A stretch of DNA of 64,000 nucleotides from an uncultured Psychrobacter sp. (GCF_947488565.1 NZ_CANKZC010000003.1:1-64000); one strand, 5' to 3'. Counted from the first letter of the stretch, positions 6,910-17,044 are shown. The notes: a model not told the origin generated them from the sequence alone. Numbers and translations: made by a program.

Positions 6910-9690
6910 CTAACCAGTATTACGCAGTCCTGCTGCGAGGGCATTGATACTGCGAATCAGGGGATCTTCTACGGCCAGTTTGTCGGTACTTTTAGCATTA
7001 TTATTATCGGATTGTCGCATACGCTTTAGCAGCTCGATCTGAATATAGTTGATCGGGTCCAAGTAAGCATTACGCCATCGTAAAGAGGACGCCAGCTCTT
7101 GCTGTGTGGACAATAATGAGGTTTGCTCAAGCAGGGAGTTCAGACCAGAATGGGTCAGTTCGTGCTCTTGCTCGACGGCCTGCATGACTTGTGTGCGTAA
7201 GTGCTCGTCTTTACACAGCTGACTATAAGCATAGGCGATATTCATCTCCGATTTGGTGAAAGCCATTTCAATATTGCTGATAAAAGCACTAAAAAATGGC
7301 CAGTTCTTATGCATCTCTTTCATTAAGTCTTCATTTTGTTTGACACTGTCTAAAGCAGTGCCGACCCCATACCATGCTGGCAGAGTAAAGCGTGCCAACG
7401 ACCAGCCAAATACCCAAGGTATCGCCCGAATCGTTGATTTGCTTGGCAAGCCTTTTTTGCGATGGGCAGGGCGTGAGCCGATATTTAGTAAAGAGATCTC
7501 TTGTACGGGCGTGGCTTCGGAGTAAAACTGGTAAAACCCTTCTGTATTATCCGTCAATGTTCGATATTGCTGCTCGCCTGCATCAGCCAGATCAGTAAAC
7601 AGCGCTTCATAGCTATCAAGATGGGTAGGCTGCTCTACAAAACGTGACGAGCTGGCTTTTAGTGCGCCTGTGATACCCATGGTCAGCTCAAACACCGCCG
7701 TATCTGGATTGGCGTACTTGGCATAGAGTACTTCGCCTTGCTCGGTAAACTTGATTTGTCCGTTTAACGTACCAGCAGGCTGAGCGGCGATAGCCTGATG
7801 GGTTGAGCCACCGCCGCGACTGACAGAGCCGCCGCGGCCATGGAATAGACGGGTGCTGATGCCGTAATGGTTGGCAATACGAGTGATGGTTTGCTGGGCG
7901 CTATACAGCTGCCAAGCCGAGGTGATAATGCCGCCATCTTTTGAAGAGTCCGAGTAGCCCAGCATAATCTCTTGAATATTGCCTGAGTGCTCAAGCAGCT
8001 CGCGATACAGTGGGTTGTCCAGTACCGTTGGCATGATCTTATCGATGTTTTTGAGGTCTTCGATGGTTTCAAACAATGGCGCTACTGGCAAGGCGGCAAA
8101 TAAGTGTCCGTCATCATCGATACCAGATAAACCCGCAAAACGCATCAGCAGCAGTACTTCTAGCAGCTGACTGGCGTTATTGGTCATCGAGATGACATAG
8201 CTGCCAAAGGTATCGTCGCCGACCAGTTTACGTAGCTTAGCCACCGATTGCATCAACGCTAGCTGCTCACGGGTTTGCTCGTTTAAACTATCGGTATAAA
8301 TCAGCGGCGTGCCTGGTTTTTGTAGCAGACGGGTCAGCCATTCTTGTCGCTCTGTCTCATTTAGGGTGTTGTAGTCCGGCAAATTAGGGGCGCTGGCAAA
8401 AATATTGGCAATGACCTCACCATGATAGCCTGAGTCTTGGCGAATATCGAGCGCGGCCAGATGAAAGCCACAGGTTTTGACCAAGCGAATGGTATCTAGC
8501 AGCATTCCTTCGGCATGGGCGCTATCATGTGTGTTGACGCTTTTGCGGATAAGACGTAAATCATCCAATAGCGCAGTCGGTGACAGATAAGCATTTTGTG
8601 CTGCCTTCTCGTCTGTGCCTTGGCTTTGGATATGCTGGTTGGTGGATTTTACTTTGGCAAGAATAAGCGACAACAATCTACGGTATGGCTCATGATTGTA
8701 GTCATCAGGGTTATAACAAAACACCTGCTGATCCAGCTCACTGTAATTTTGGATGCGCTCATAAATCTCGGGCGCGATGGTAACGATACTATCGCTATGA
8801 ATCAGCTCGCGGCGCAGCTTTCGGATCAATACTTGGTAATGGCGCAGCACGGTATTGGCATGCATCAACACGGTCATTTCTGTGGTCTCATGAGTGACAA
8901 AGGGATTGCCGTCTCTATCGCCACCAATCCAAGAGCCAAAATTGACAAAAGCAGGTAGCGCATAATCACTAAGCTCTGGATAAATCTCTACGATCGCATC
9001 TTTGATATTGCGATAGACTTTAGGAATAGCGGTAAAAAGACTGGCATCAAAGTAATGCAAGCCATTATTTATTTCGTCATAGACCAAGGGTTTACGAGTA
9101 CGGACTTCGTCTGACGACCACAGTAGGTCAATGGTTTCGGCCGTTTTTTGTTTGGCCTGCTCATAGGCGAGGCTACCCTCAGGGTAAGTACTCATAGCAT
9201 CTGTGTGCTCGTATAACGTTTGCAAAATATTCATCGTCGTACGGCGGCGCGCTTCGGTAGGGTGCGCGGTAAAAACGGGCATAAATTTTAATTGATCAAT
9301 CAGCTCTTTAATTTGTGCAGGTTCAATCTGACGCTCGCGGCACTCTGATAAAGTGCGACGAAAGGAGCCTTCCCAGCTTTGGTTCGACTCTGCACGCATC
9401 GTGCGGCGCTGCTCTCGCAAAAAGTTTTCTTCGGTTAAGTTTGCCAAAAAAAAGTAAATAGAAAACGCTCGGATAACGTTTTTTAATGTCTTATTGTCTA
9501 GTGAGGCGATGAGCTCGATAAGTTGTTGCTTTTGTTCTTCATTGTGCTCGCGGCGCTCTTGAATAAAACCTTGGCGTAAGGTCTCAATGGTATCTAACGT
9601 CTGTTGCCCAGATTGGCGAGAAATGGCCTCACCCAAAAACGATCCTAATAGTCTAGTGCGCGCACGCAATACCTCATTATCCAACAACAT
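6910..9690 (-). CDS. ppc: Phosphoenolpyruvate carboxylase
   Basis: Carboxylates phosphoenolpyruvate with bicarbonate to oxaloacetate, refilling the TCA cycle. The 926-residue length fits the bacterial enzyme. The catalytic His motif FTAHPTEARRRT is near residue 145, GGDRDGNPFVT follows, the second signature is GYSDSSKDGGI, and the FHGRGGSVSRGGG loop is intact. The C-terminus ends RNTG, as in active family members whose C-terminal glycine is needed for catalysis. An in-frame TTG lies upstream at 9711, but the ATG at 9690 has AAGGATAG at six-base spacing and is chosen. It is a single minus-strand gene ending in a hairpin shared with the convergent methyltransferase gene. Confidence 0.97.
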   Translation of the reverse strand: MLLDNEVLRARTRLLGSFLGEAISRQSGQQTLDTIETLRQGFIQERREHNEEQKQQLIELIASLDNKTLKNVIRAFSIYFFLANLTEENFLREQRRTMRAESNQSWEGSFRRTLSECRERQIEPAQIKELIDQLKFMPVFTAHPTEARRRTTMNILQTLYEHTDAMSTYPEGSLAYEQAKQKTAETIDLLWSSDEVRTRKPLVYDEINNGLHYFDASLFTAIPKVYRNIKDAIVEIYPELSDYALPAFVNFGSWIGGDRDGNPFVTHETTEMTVLMHANTVLRHYQVLIRKLRRELIHSDSIVTIAPEIYERIQNYSELDQQVFCYNPDDYNHEPYRRLLSLILAKVKSTNQHIQSQGTDEKAAQNAYLSPTALLDDLRLIRKSVNTHDSAHAEGMLLDTIRLVKTCGFHLAALDIRQDSGYHGEVIANIFASAPNLPDYNTLNETERQEWLTRLLQKPGTPLIYTDSLNEQTREQLALMQSVAKLRKLVGDDTFGSYVISMTNNASQLLEVLLLMRFAGLSGIDDDGHLFAALPVAPLFETIEDLKNIDKIMPTVLDNPLYRELLEHSGNIQEIMLGYSDSSKDGGIITSAWQLYSAQQTITRIANHYGISTRLFHGRGGSVSRGGGSTHQAIAAQPAGTLNGQIKFTEQGEVLYAKYANPDTAVFELTMGITGALKASSSRFVEQPTHLDSYEALFTDLADAGEQQYRTLTDNTEGFYQFYSEATPVQEISLLNIGSRPAHRKKGLPSKSTIRAIPWVFGWSLARFTLPAWYGVGTALDSVKQNEDLMKEMHKNWPFFSAFISNIEMAFTKSEMNIAYAYSQLCKDEHLRTQVMQAVEQEHELTHSGLNSLLEQTSLLSTQQELASSLRWRNAYLDPINYIQIELLKRMRQSDNNNAKSTDKLAVEDPLIRSINALAAGLRNTG

Positions 9691-9774
9691 AGCTATCCTT
9701 ATTAACGACAAATAGGGAATATACCCAGCAAAACCGTGCTGCTCTTATAATCTAACTGATAATATAGCTTAACG

Positions 9775-10587
9775 CTATTGATATTCTTCAGCTAAAAAAC
9801 CCAAATAACGCTGCCAAGAGCGCTCGTCTGCGCGAGCATTGTATCTATCAGGGTTATTAAAGTCAGTAAAGGCATGAACTGCACCGCTATACGTAGTCAT
9901 CTCATGAGGTACTTTGCTTGCTTCTAAAGTTTTACCCAAAGCAGTGAAGTCTTCTAACGGAACCGCTTTGTCAGCTGATCCATGAAAAACTAAAATCTCG
10001 CCACTCGTTTTATCATAATTTTGACCCTTTGGAGTTTCGAGTCCACCGTGAAAGGGTACAAACGCTTTTTGCGGGAATCCTGATCGTGCAAGCTCTAAAG
10101 CAACGGTACCACCAAAACAGTAACCCATCGTCACGCCTTCGCGGACATTATTACCTTGAGCCTGTCCAGTGTTTAAAGCGGCCGCTAGAATACGGCGCAT
10201 TTTACTGCGATCGTCGTATAGCGCTGCGGTCAAACGTTTTTTATCTTCCAATTCAGTGGGGCGAATACCTGTGCCAAACATATCGGCGGCCAACACGTTG
10301 TAACCTTGTTCTGCCAGCATATCAGCACGTTTACGTTCGTAGTCCGTCAATCCATCCCAGTCATGAATCAATAAGATAAAAGGCGCATTGGGTTGGTCAG
10401 CTTTGGCGTAATAGCCTTGATAAGGCTGGTCGTCGACTTTATAGGTAATGTCTGTAGAGGTAATAGCTGCAGCTGTTTGGCTAAAGGTGAGAGCAATTAA
10501 ACCTAATGAAGTTCCCAGTATTAATGAGCGATAAAGGCTCTTAGAAGAAGTGTCAGATGTGGTTAATGATGTTAGTAACGGTGACAT
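9775..10587 (-). CDS. Secreted dienelactone hydrolase-family protein
   Basis: A 270-residue alpha/beta hydrolase of the dienelactone hydrolase family. The catalytic triad is visible: Cys nucleophile in GYCFGG (residue 157), Asp in GSADKAVP (206) and His in GAVHAFTDF (238). The oxyanion region LLIHDWDGLTDYERKRADMLAEQGY is also conserved. Residues about 18-42 form a hydrophobic signal peptide ending in QTAAA, so this copy should be exported, unlike the cytoplasmic enzymes of chlorocatechol breakdown. The first ATG (10602) has no ribosome site; the ATG at 10587 has GAGG upstream and is preferred. The natural ester substrate is unknown. It is separated by 84 bases from ppc on the same strand. Confidence 0.85.
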   Translation of the reverse strand: MSPLLTSLTTSDTSSKSLYRSLILGTSLGLIALTFSQTAAAITSTDITYKVDDQPYQGYYAKADQPNAPFILLIHDWDGLTDYERKRADMLAEQGYNVLAADMFGTGIRPTELEDKKRLTAALYDDRSKMRRILAAALNTGQAQGNNVREGVTMGYCFGGTVALELARSGFPQKAFVPFHGGLETPKGQNYDKTSGEILVFHGSADKAVPLEDFTALGKTLEASKVPHEMTTYSGAVHAFTDFNNPDRYNARADERSWQRYLGFLAEEYQ

Positions 10588-10994
10588 AGTAGATAGCCTC
10601 ATAATTTAATAAAAGAGAGATAAATAGGTGGCTAACGATGGCGTCCAGTTATTTATCATCGGCGTTTATTGCTTCATAAAATAATACCTTAAAGAAGATC
10701 TACATTACAAGAATCGTTTTTTAAGAGACGTAAGCTAAAAAAATAAAGGTCTTTCTAGTTTAAATGCATAAAATTTAACTAAATATCAACAAGGTTCACC
10801 ATATAAGCAACTTATTTTTTGGGTAAGATAGTTTGGAAACTTATTATTTACTTTCGTTTTAACAATAGTTGGTAGTGCTATCAACACAGACAATTGAACG
10901 ACATATGAAGTCATCATTATCTCCAAGGATATAAAAACTGTGTAAGCACTTTACTTATGGTCCTAAGAGGCCTATTTATTAGCTAGGATATATT
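10588..10994. other. Divergent intergenic region before katE
   Basis: About 400 bases between the divergent dienelactone hydrolase and catalase genes. It must hold promoters for both directions. It is AT-rich, and I could not assign a confident promoter pair or an OxyR or RpoS site. No ORF or RNA seen. Confidence 0.55.
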
Positions 10995-13082
10995 ATGAAG
11001 AAGAATATCGATCATACTGACCCCGCAAAAGATATGAACCCAGCACGTGGAAATGGCGGTGAAACCCATCAACGTGCAGACGAGGATGGTAAAGTTTTGA
11101 CAACGCAACAAGGCGTTGCTATTTCTGATAATCAAAATTCGTTAAAAGCTGGCGCGCGCGGTCCTACTTTGTTAGAAGATTTCGTCATGCGTGAGAAGAT
11201 CAACCATTTTGATCATGAACGCATTCCTGAACGTATCGTCCATGCTCGTGGTAGTGCTGCTCATGGCTATTTTGAGCTGACAGAGTCATTAGAAGAGTAT
11301 ACGACAGCGAAAATCTTGACAGAAACTGGTAAGCAGACACCTTTATTTACTCGTTTCTCAACTGTTGCTGGTAATAAGGGTTCAAAAGATACGCCGCGTG
11401 ATGTGCGTGGTTTTTCAGTAAAAATCTATACCGAAGAAGGTAACTGGGATATCGTTGGTAACAATATGCCAATCTTTTTTATTCAAGATGCTATCAAGTT
11501 TCCAGATTTAATACATGCAGTAAAACCAGAACCAGATCGCGGCTTCCCGCAAGCAGCTTCTGCGCATGACACTTTTTGGGACTTTGTTTCATTAAGCCCT
11601 GAAACTATGCATAATCTTATTTGGTTGATGAGTGATCGTGCCTTACCGCGCAGCTTTAGCATGATGGAAGGCTTTGGCATTCATAGCTATCGTCTTTTAG
11701 ATAAAGATGGTAAGAGCACCTTTGTACGTTTTCATTGGAAGCCAGTAGCAGGTGTGCAGTCACTTATTTGGGATGAAGCAGTTAAAATTTCTGGCGCTGA
11801 CCCTGATTACAATCGCCGTGATATGTATGAAGCGATTGATAATGGCAAATACTTTGAGTGGGAGTTTGGTGTTCAGTTATTTACTGAAGAAGAAGCCAAT
11901 GAGTTTCCATTTGACCATCTAGATGCGACGAAACTGATTCCAGAAGAGATGGTACCCGTCAAAATTATTGGTAAAATGGTCTTAAACCGCAACCCAGATA
12001 ATTTCTTTGCTGAAACAGAGCAAGTAGCATTTTGTCCATCGCACTTGCCACCTGGTATCGATTTCAGTAACGATCCGTTATTACAGGGACGTTTGTTTAG
12101 CTATTTGGATACGCAGCTTAAGCGTCTGGGTTCACCAAACTTTGCTCAAATTCCAATCAATGCGCCAAAATGCCCATTTGCCAATAACCAGCAAGATGGA
12201 CATATGCAGATGCAAGTGCCGAAGACCCGCGTACTTTATGAGCCACAAAGTTTGGATTTAGATCGTCCACGTGAAAGCGTCAAAAAGGGCTTTGAGTCGT
12301 TCCATGAAAAGCTAGATGATGGCGTTAAAGGACGCATTCGTGCAGAAAGTTTTGCAGACCACTATAGTCAGCCGCGTATGTTCTATCGTAGCCAAACACC
12401 AGCCGAGCAAGCGCATATTGCGACTGCTTACGTATTTGAGCTTGGTAAAGTAGATACCCCTCATGTACGTACCCGTATGCTTGGTCATCTGCTACATATC
12501 GATGAAGACTTGGCAAATCGCGTAGCAACTGCATTGGGTATGGAACTACCTGAACCTGCTGATGCTGCAGCGCCCGTACAGGATATGGCAACTTCTGAGC
12601 CGTTGCAGACAATTGGCCGTACGCCCAAATCTTTAAAAGGACGTTTGGTTGGTATCTTAGTTGCTAAGGGTTCAAAACATAGCGAAATCAAGAAGTTTGA
12701 AGATGCTATCAATGCCCAAGGCGGTATGGTAAAAATCGTTGCACCGAGTAAAGAGGTCGAATTAGACGACGGTACACGTATACAAGCAGATGAGCGTGTA
12801 GCAGGCGCACCTTCGGTATTCTTTGATGCAATAGTAAGTATCATCATGCCAGACCAAGCCAAGAAACTAGCAAAAGACAGCTCGACCTTAGATTGGTTTA
12901 CTGATGCTTATGTGCATTGTAAAGCAATTGCGTATTGCGGAGCGACTGAAGAATTCATCTTAAGTAAGCTACCAGTAGAAAAAGACAGTTTTGTCACGCC
13001 ACTTGCTGATTTGGATGCTTTCATCGAAAATGCCAAATCACGCTTATGGGAGCGTGAACCAAAGGTTCGTGATCTTGCATAG
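10995..13082 (+). CDS. katE: Large-subunit (clade 2) catalase HPII
   Basis: A 695-residue monofunctional haem catalase that dismutates hydrogen peroxide. The large size and the C-terminal DJ-1/PfpI-like domain (about 540-690, beginning [18 protein letters not shown]) place it in the HPII class. The distal His is H83 in [13 protein letters not shown], the distal Asn is N156 in [11 protein letters not shown], and the proximal haem ligand is Y370 in [15 protein letters not shown]. Twenty-three residues before Y370 stands C347 (VAFCPSH), where E. coli HPII has the His that links to its Tyr; the Neurospora catalase-1 has a Cys at this spacing, joined to its Tyr. No signal peptide. A strong terminator follows. 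AGGA stands seven bases before the start. Confidence 0.97.
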   Translation: MKKNIDHTDPAKDMNPARGNGGETHQRADEDGKVLTTQQGVAISDNQNSLKAGARGPTLLEDFVMREKINHFDHERIPERIVHARGSAAHGYFELTESLEEYTTAKILTETGKQTPLFTRFSTVAGNKGSKDTPRDVRGFSVKIYTEEGNWDIVGNNMPIFFIQDAIKFPDLIHAVKPEPDRGFPQAASAHDTFWDFVSLSPETMHNLIWLMSDRALPRSFSMMEGFGIHSYRLLDKDGKSTFVRFHWKPVAGVQSLIWDEAVKISGADPDYNRRDMYEAIDNGKYFEWEFGVQLFTEEEANEFPFDHLDATKLIPEEMVPVKIIGKMVLNRNPDNFFAETEQVAFCPSHLPPGIDFSNDPLLQGRLFSYLDTQLKRLGSPNFAQIPINAPKCPFANNQQDGHMQMQVPKTRVLYEPQSLDLDRPRESVKKGFESFHEKLDDGVKGRIRAESFADHYSQPRMFYRSQTPAEQAHIATAYVFELGKVDTPHVRTRMLGHLLHIDEDLANRVATALGMELPEPADAAAPVQDMATSEPLQTIGRTPKSLKGRLVGILVAKGSKHSEIKKFEDAINAQGGMVKIVAPSKEVELDDGTRIQADERVAGAPSVFFDAIVSIIMPDQAKKLAKDSSTLDWFTDAYVHCKAIAYCGATEEFILSKLPVEKDSFVTPLADLDAFIENAKSRLWEREPKVRDLA

Positions 13083-13117
13083 TTGGCTAATACTGTATAA
13101 TTATTAATCTTTATCTT

Positions 13118-13150
13118 AAACTCAGCCTCGGTGCTGAGTTTTTGTTTTTT
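13118..13150 (+). terminator. katE terminator
   Basis: AAACTCAGC (13118-13126) pairs with GCTGAGTTT (13133-13141) across a CTCGGT loop and is followed by a T-rich tail. Confidence 0.88.
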
Positions 13151-13319
13151 TATTGATAAATATATAAGTTTTTGGTTTAAGCCTGCTGCAAGGTTATCTA
13201 TAGTCACAAGCGTTCACTCAAAGTCGTTTATTTTAAGTTGATGAACGCTATACTAAAGACTTTATCGACGTTGAAAGGAAGCCTTGTGATAAGAATGAAT
13301 AATGAGGCAGGGAATCCAA

Positions 13320-14114
13320 ATGAGCTTATGTGAAATCGTGCGTTTAGAAGGATATATTCAAAGTATGTATCTTGCGGTATATCCGGACAAGATTATGTTA
13401 TTAGATGGAGGGTGTCGACCTGATGTGGTGCTGGTACTTGACTATATTAAGACGACGTTGCAGCGACCGATAAAGGATCTAAAAGTTGTTGTGGTCACTC
13501 ATATGCATCCAGATCATGCTGGTGGCGCGCATAAATTCAGAGAAGCGACAGGCTGTATAATCGTATCTGCGGACAAAGATAATCAATGGTATAAAGGTAT
13601 CGCTGGCCGTACCATGCATGTTGTGGATATGAGCCTTGCTCAATACGTCGCTAAACGACAAGGACGTCCACCTAAGAATTTGTATTATCCAGCTCATCTT
13701 AAACCCGATATCACCGTCAAGGGTAAAGACCATATACCGGGTTTCGAGGAATGGCAGGTCATTGAGACGCCAGGGCATACAGATAGAGATTTATCACTAT
13801 TTCATATGCCAAGCCGGCAAGTATATACAGCAGACTTAATTATCAAACTGCGCCACAAGTTTGTCGCACCTTTTCCTATTTATGATCCTAAAATCTACAT
13901 TCAATCTTTGCAACGGATAAAGGATCTAAAGCCTTCAATAGTCATGATGGCACATGGGCGTCAGCTGCCTATAGATGAAGCAACTTTCGATATGTTGATT
14001 GCTCAAGCTCCTAAGGAGCCGCGTACAGTGAAAGATACGATTAAACATAAACTGCTATGGCGAAGAAATGCTGGTTTTAATCTCTTTAAGCGCAATCGCT
14101 ATACTAAGCGTTAA
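13320..14114 (+). CDS. Metallo-beta-lactamase-fold hydrolase
   Basis: A 264-residue MBL-fold protein. The zinc motif THMHPDHAGG (HxHxDH) is near residue 61, a GHTD signature lies in IETPGHTDRDLSLF, and YTADLIIK and MMAHGRQLPID supply the later metal Asp and His. Members hydrolyse diverse thioesters, lactones or phosphodiesters; no substrate can be read here. The C-terminus is basic (RRNAGFNLFKRNRYTKR). The upstream ATG at 13302 lacks a ribosome site, whereas AGGGA precedes the ATG at 13320 by six bases, so the latter is chosen. It converges on the tRNA-Lys genes and shares a bidirectional terminator with them. Confidence 0.83.
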   Translation: MSLCEIVRLEGYIQSMYLAVYPDKIMLLDGGCRPDVVLVLDYIKTTLQRPIKDLKVVVVTHMHPDHAGGAHKFREATGCIIVSADKDNQWYKGIAGRTMHVVDMSLAQYVAKRQGRPPKNLYYPAHLKPDITVKGKDHIPGFEEWQVIETPGHTDRDLSLFHMPSRQVYTADLIIKLRHKFVAPFPIYDPKIYIQSLQRIKDLKPSIVMMAHGRQLPIDEATFDMLIAQAPKEPRTVKDTIKHKLLWRRNAGFNLFKRNRYTKR

Positions 14115-14148
14115 AGAATGAATAAACGTTAAAAAATAACAAACGAAA

Positions 14149-14187
14149 AAAAGCCCTATCACTATACGATATAGTGACAGGGCTTTT
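14149..14187. terminator. Bidirectional terminator between MBL gene and tRNA-Lys
   Basis: An 18-bp stem with one mismatch, AAAAGCCCTATCACTATA against TATAGTGACAGGGCTTTT, with a three-base loop. The AAAA/TTTT arms give U tracts on both strands. Confidence 0.9.
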
Positions 14188-14193
14188 CAAATA

Positions 14194-14269
14194 TGGTGGG
14201 CCGACCGCGACTCGAACGCGGGACCAATTGATTAAAAGTCAACTGCTCTACCAACTGAGCTATCGGCCC
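14194..14269 (-). tRNA. tRNA-Lys (TTT), copy 1
   Basis: On the minus strand, 76 bases beginning GGGCCGATAGCTCAG and ending GTCGGCCCACCA with encoded CCA. The anticodon loop CTTTTAA gives anticodon TTT (Lys). The T arm GTTCGAGTC is canonical. It is identical to copy 2, 298 bases away. Confidence 0.97.
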
Positions 14270-14410
14270 TGAGAAGCGTATAAAAAAAGCACTGCTTTTT
14301 TAGCTTCGCAAGAGAAAGTCCTTTAAATAGGATTTTCTAATACTTATGCATATAATCAATGTATCTGACTGTCTGCAAGAATAATTTCCTTAGAGGGAAA
14401 CTACATAAAA

Positions 14411-14436
14411 CTTGATACCTTCGAGGTATCTTTTTA
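14411..14436 (+). terminator. Small hairpin between the tRNA-Lys copies
   Basis: GATACC (14414-14419) pairs with GGTATC (14425-14430) across TTCGA, with TTTTT following on the plus strand. It is short. It may help process or end the transcript between the two tRNAs, but no plus-strand gene needs it. Confidence 0.4.
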
Positions 14437-14491
14437 CTTATAAACCAACTACCGGGTAGGGTAGAACGATAAATAAGCATCAAACTAAATA

Positions 14492-14567
14492 TGGTGGGCC
14501 GACCGCGACTCGAACGCGGGACCAATTGATTAAAAGTCAACTGCTCTACCAACTGAGCTATCGGCCC
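14492..14567 (-). tRNA. tRNA-Lys (TTT), copy 2
   Basis: A 76-base minus-strand copy with the same sequence as 14194-14269, anticodon TTT, encoded CCA. It is the upstream copy in transcription order. A region of conserved inverted repeats precedes it. Confidence 0.97.
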
Positions 14568-14700
14568 TGAGAAGCGTATAAAAAAGCACTGCTTTTTTAG
14601 CTTCGCAAGAGAAAATCCTTTAAATAGGATTTTCTAATACTTATGCATATAATCAATGTATCTGACTGTATGCAAGAGAATTTTCCTTAAAGGGAAATTC

Positions 14701-14945
14701 TAAAAGCTTAACTTCTTTATATATCAAGTTGTCAATATTAAAAGAGGCATTAAGCTTGGCTTCTCGTTCAGAAATTTTGTATCCCTAAACGTGAGAGCAC
14801 ATTATATATATTATTGTGGCAATTACAACCCCGCTTTATAAAAAAAGTCCAAATCTTGTGTAAATTCTTCTATTTTTTTAACGTTTTTTCATTCTCTCTA
14901 TTTTACGTAGCGTATATTTTGGCATATGATATCGATCATCTGCTG
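14701..14945. other. AT-rich gap between tRNA-Lys and macB
   Basis: About 245 bases that should contain the tRNA promoter (minus strand). No ORF seen and no secure promoter call. Confidence 0.5.
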
Positions 14946-16943
14946 CTAATCTCTAGAAAGTGCTTCAACAGGATCCAGTTTAGCTGCATTGCGAGCAGGT
15001 AAAAAGCCAAAAACTACTCCGATAAGCGTTGAACAAACGAAGGCGGCAATGATAGAAGTTGGTGAGTAAATCACTTTAAAGCTATCACCAGCAAAATTAT
15101 TAATGATTTCACCGATAGCAAATGCCAGTCCGATACCCAGCAGCCCGCCCAAAATACAGACCAGTACAGCTTCGATCAAAAACTGCTGCATAATGTCACT
15201 TTGACGTGCACCGACTGCCATCCGTACACCAATCTCGTTGGTACGCTCAGTGACTGATACCAGCATGATATTCATCACACCGATTCCACCGACCACTAAC
15301 GAGATAATAGCAATGGATGAAATTAATAAAGTCATTGCCGTGGTAGTAGATTCAATGGTTTGGCGAATAGAATCTGAATTACGTATACGAAAATCATCAG
15401 TGCCATGACGACTTATCATTAATTGGGAGATAGCGGACTCAGCAGCCGAAGAAGAGATATTGTCATCAATTAATGCTACAAAGCTCTCAATGTATGCGCC
15501 ACCTTTGATACGAGACATCATTGTCGTATACGGCATATACAGCGTTGGTGAGTCGACACTACGGCTAAAGCCACTATTGTTAGGGGCGAGGACACCAATC
15601 ACACGTCCTGGTACACTGCCTATTAATAGCACCTCACCAATGGGGTTGGCAATATCTGGAAAAAAGGTGTTTTTGGCATTGTCGTCAATAATAATATCTT
15701 GCGTACGCCGCAAGATACTTTGCTCGTCAAAACCTTGCCCTTGAATCAGCGACTCACCACTGACACTAAGATAGTCCTCTCCGACACCACTGACACTAGC
15801 GGCTTCTTGTACGCTACGATAGCGTACATTCATATTGCTATCGAGTTGAGGGCTAACACTAATGACATAGGGCTGATCTGCAACAGCTTGAGCATCCTGC
15901 GGGGTCAAATTGTCATCATTGTACTGACGCCGTGGATCGCCATAGGGGTAGCCATCACTGACCGTAATAGTATTGGTACCAAGGGAGCTGATGTTGGTTA
16001 AAATCTGCGCTTGTGAGCCTTTACCGAGTCCAACCACGGATACCACTGAGGCGATACCGATAATAATCCCAAGCATCGTAAGTAAGGTGCGCATCTTATG
16101 GGCGCGCATCGCTAGTAATGACATCTTAAAGGCTTCAAATAAGCGATCAATAAAGCTACTAAAAGCGCTTTTGCGATGATTGTCTAATATCGGTTCAGGC
16201 TGCGCTTGTATTTGTTGATAATTATCATTTTTATAGTCAGCAATAACATAGCCATCTTTGAGTTCAATGACACGTTCGGCTTGCGCAGCTAGATTGGGAT
16301 CGTGAGTAACCATAATAATGGTATGGCCTTGAGCATTTAAATCATGCAAAATCTGCATGACATCTTCGCCCGACTTACTATCTAGCGCGCCAGTTGGCTC
16401 ATCTGCTAAGATGATATCACCGCCGTTCATAAGAGCGCGGGCAATAGACACACGTTGCTGTTGCCCACCAGATAGCTGGTTTGGACGGTTATTCACTTTA
16501 TCTGCTAAGCCCAAATCCGCTAATAGCTTCTCGGCTCGTTCACTGCGCGCTTGTCCATCCATGCCAGCGTATACCGCTGGTACAGAGACATTGTCTCGTG
16601 CGCTAATATCGCCAAGCAAATGATAGCGTTGAAAAATAAAACCAAAATGCTCACGGCGTAGCTTAGCCAATTCATCAGCGTCCAAGCGATTAACAGATTG
16701 TCCATATATCTTATATTCGCCAGCTGTCGCTTGATCTAAGCAGCCCAAAATATTCATCAAAGTTGACTTGCCAGAGCCTGACTGACCGATAATGGCCACC
16801 ATCTCACCTTGATTAATGGTCAAATCAATATCGTGGAGCACGCGAATGGTTTGCTCGCCAGCTTTGAACTCTCTTATCAGTCCTTTGACCTGCATTAATG
16901 GAGCGTCTGCTGCGGTTTTAAGATCAGAGGTTTTATGACTCAT
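14946..16943 (-). CDS. macB: Macrolide/peptide export ABC transporter MacB
   Basis: A 665-residue fusion of an N-terminal ATPase and a four-helix MacB/FtsX permease. The ATPase shows Walker A GQSGSGKST (near residue 53), Q-loop FQRYHLL, signature LSGGQQQR and Walker B IILADEPTGALD. The membrane part starts with a helix near 280-300 (MRTLLTMLGIIIGIASVV), continues with a large periplasmic domain (about 310-530) and ends with three helices (MTLLISSIAIISLVVGGIGVMNIMLVSVTER and following). With MacA it couples ATP use to periplasmic substrate export through a TolC-type outer-membrane channel. No outer-membrane factor gene is adjacent; the pump lipoprotein at 32844 or another TolC may serve. It follows macA by about 100 bases on the same strand. 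Confidence 0.95.
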   Translation of the reverse strand: MSHKTSDLKTAADAPLMQVKGLIREFKAGEQTIRVLHDIDLTINQGEMVAIIGQSGSGKSTLMNILGCLDQATAGEYKIYGQSVNRLDADELAKLRREHFGFIFQRYHLLGDISARDNVSVPAVYAGMDGQARSERAEKLLADLGLADKVNNRPNQLSGGQQQRVSIARALMNGGDIILADEPTGALDSKSGEDVMQILHDLNAQGHTIIMVTHDPNLAAQAERVIELKDGYVIADYKNDNYQQIQAQPEPILDNHRKSAFSSFIDRLFEAFKMSLLAMRAHKMRTLLTMLGIIIGIASVVSVVGLGKGSQAQILTNISSLGTNTITVSDGYPYGDPRRQYNDDNLTPQDAQAVADQPYVISVSPQLDSNMNVRYRSVQEAASVSGVGEDYLSVSGESLIQGQGFDEQSILRRTQDIIIDDNAKNTFFPDIANPIGEVLLIGSVPGRVIGVLAPNNSGFSRSVDSPTLYMPYTTMMSRIKGGAYIESFVALIDDNISSSAAESAISQLMISRHGTDDFRIRNSDSIRQTIESTTTAMTLLISSIAIISLVVGGIGVMNIMLVSVTERTNEIGVRMAVGARQSDIMQQFLIEAVLVCILGGLLGIGLAFAIGEIINNFAGDSFKVIYSPTSIIAAFVCSTLIGVVFGFLPARNAAKLDPVEALSRD

Positions 16944-17044
16944 TTGCGATGCTACCTATATGCATACTACTAAAAAATTGCTGACGTAAAAAATTGCAAA
17001 CACCGAGCAATTAAGATTAAAGCTCATCTTATAAACCTTGATGG

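Larger units (their letters stand above)
14190..14700 (-). repeat. 298-bp-period tandem duplication carrying tRNA-Lys
   Basis: Both tRNA genes and about 130 bases of 5' leader (14270-14400 and 14568-14698) repeat with an offset of 298. The leaders share GAGAAGCGTATAAAAA, GCACTGC, TTCGCAAGAGAAA and ATGCATATAATCAATG blocks and differ at a few positions, for example near 14386 against 14684. Each leader contains a GCAGTGC-centred hairpin and the inverted repeat GAAAATCC/GGATTTTC. Confidence 0.88.
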
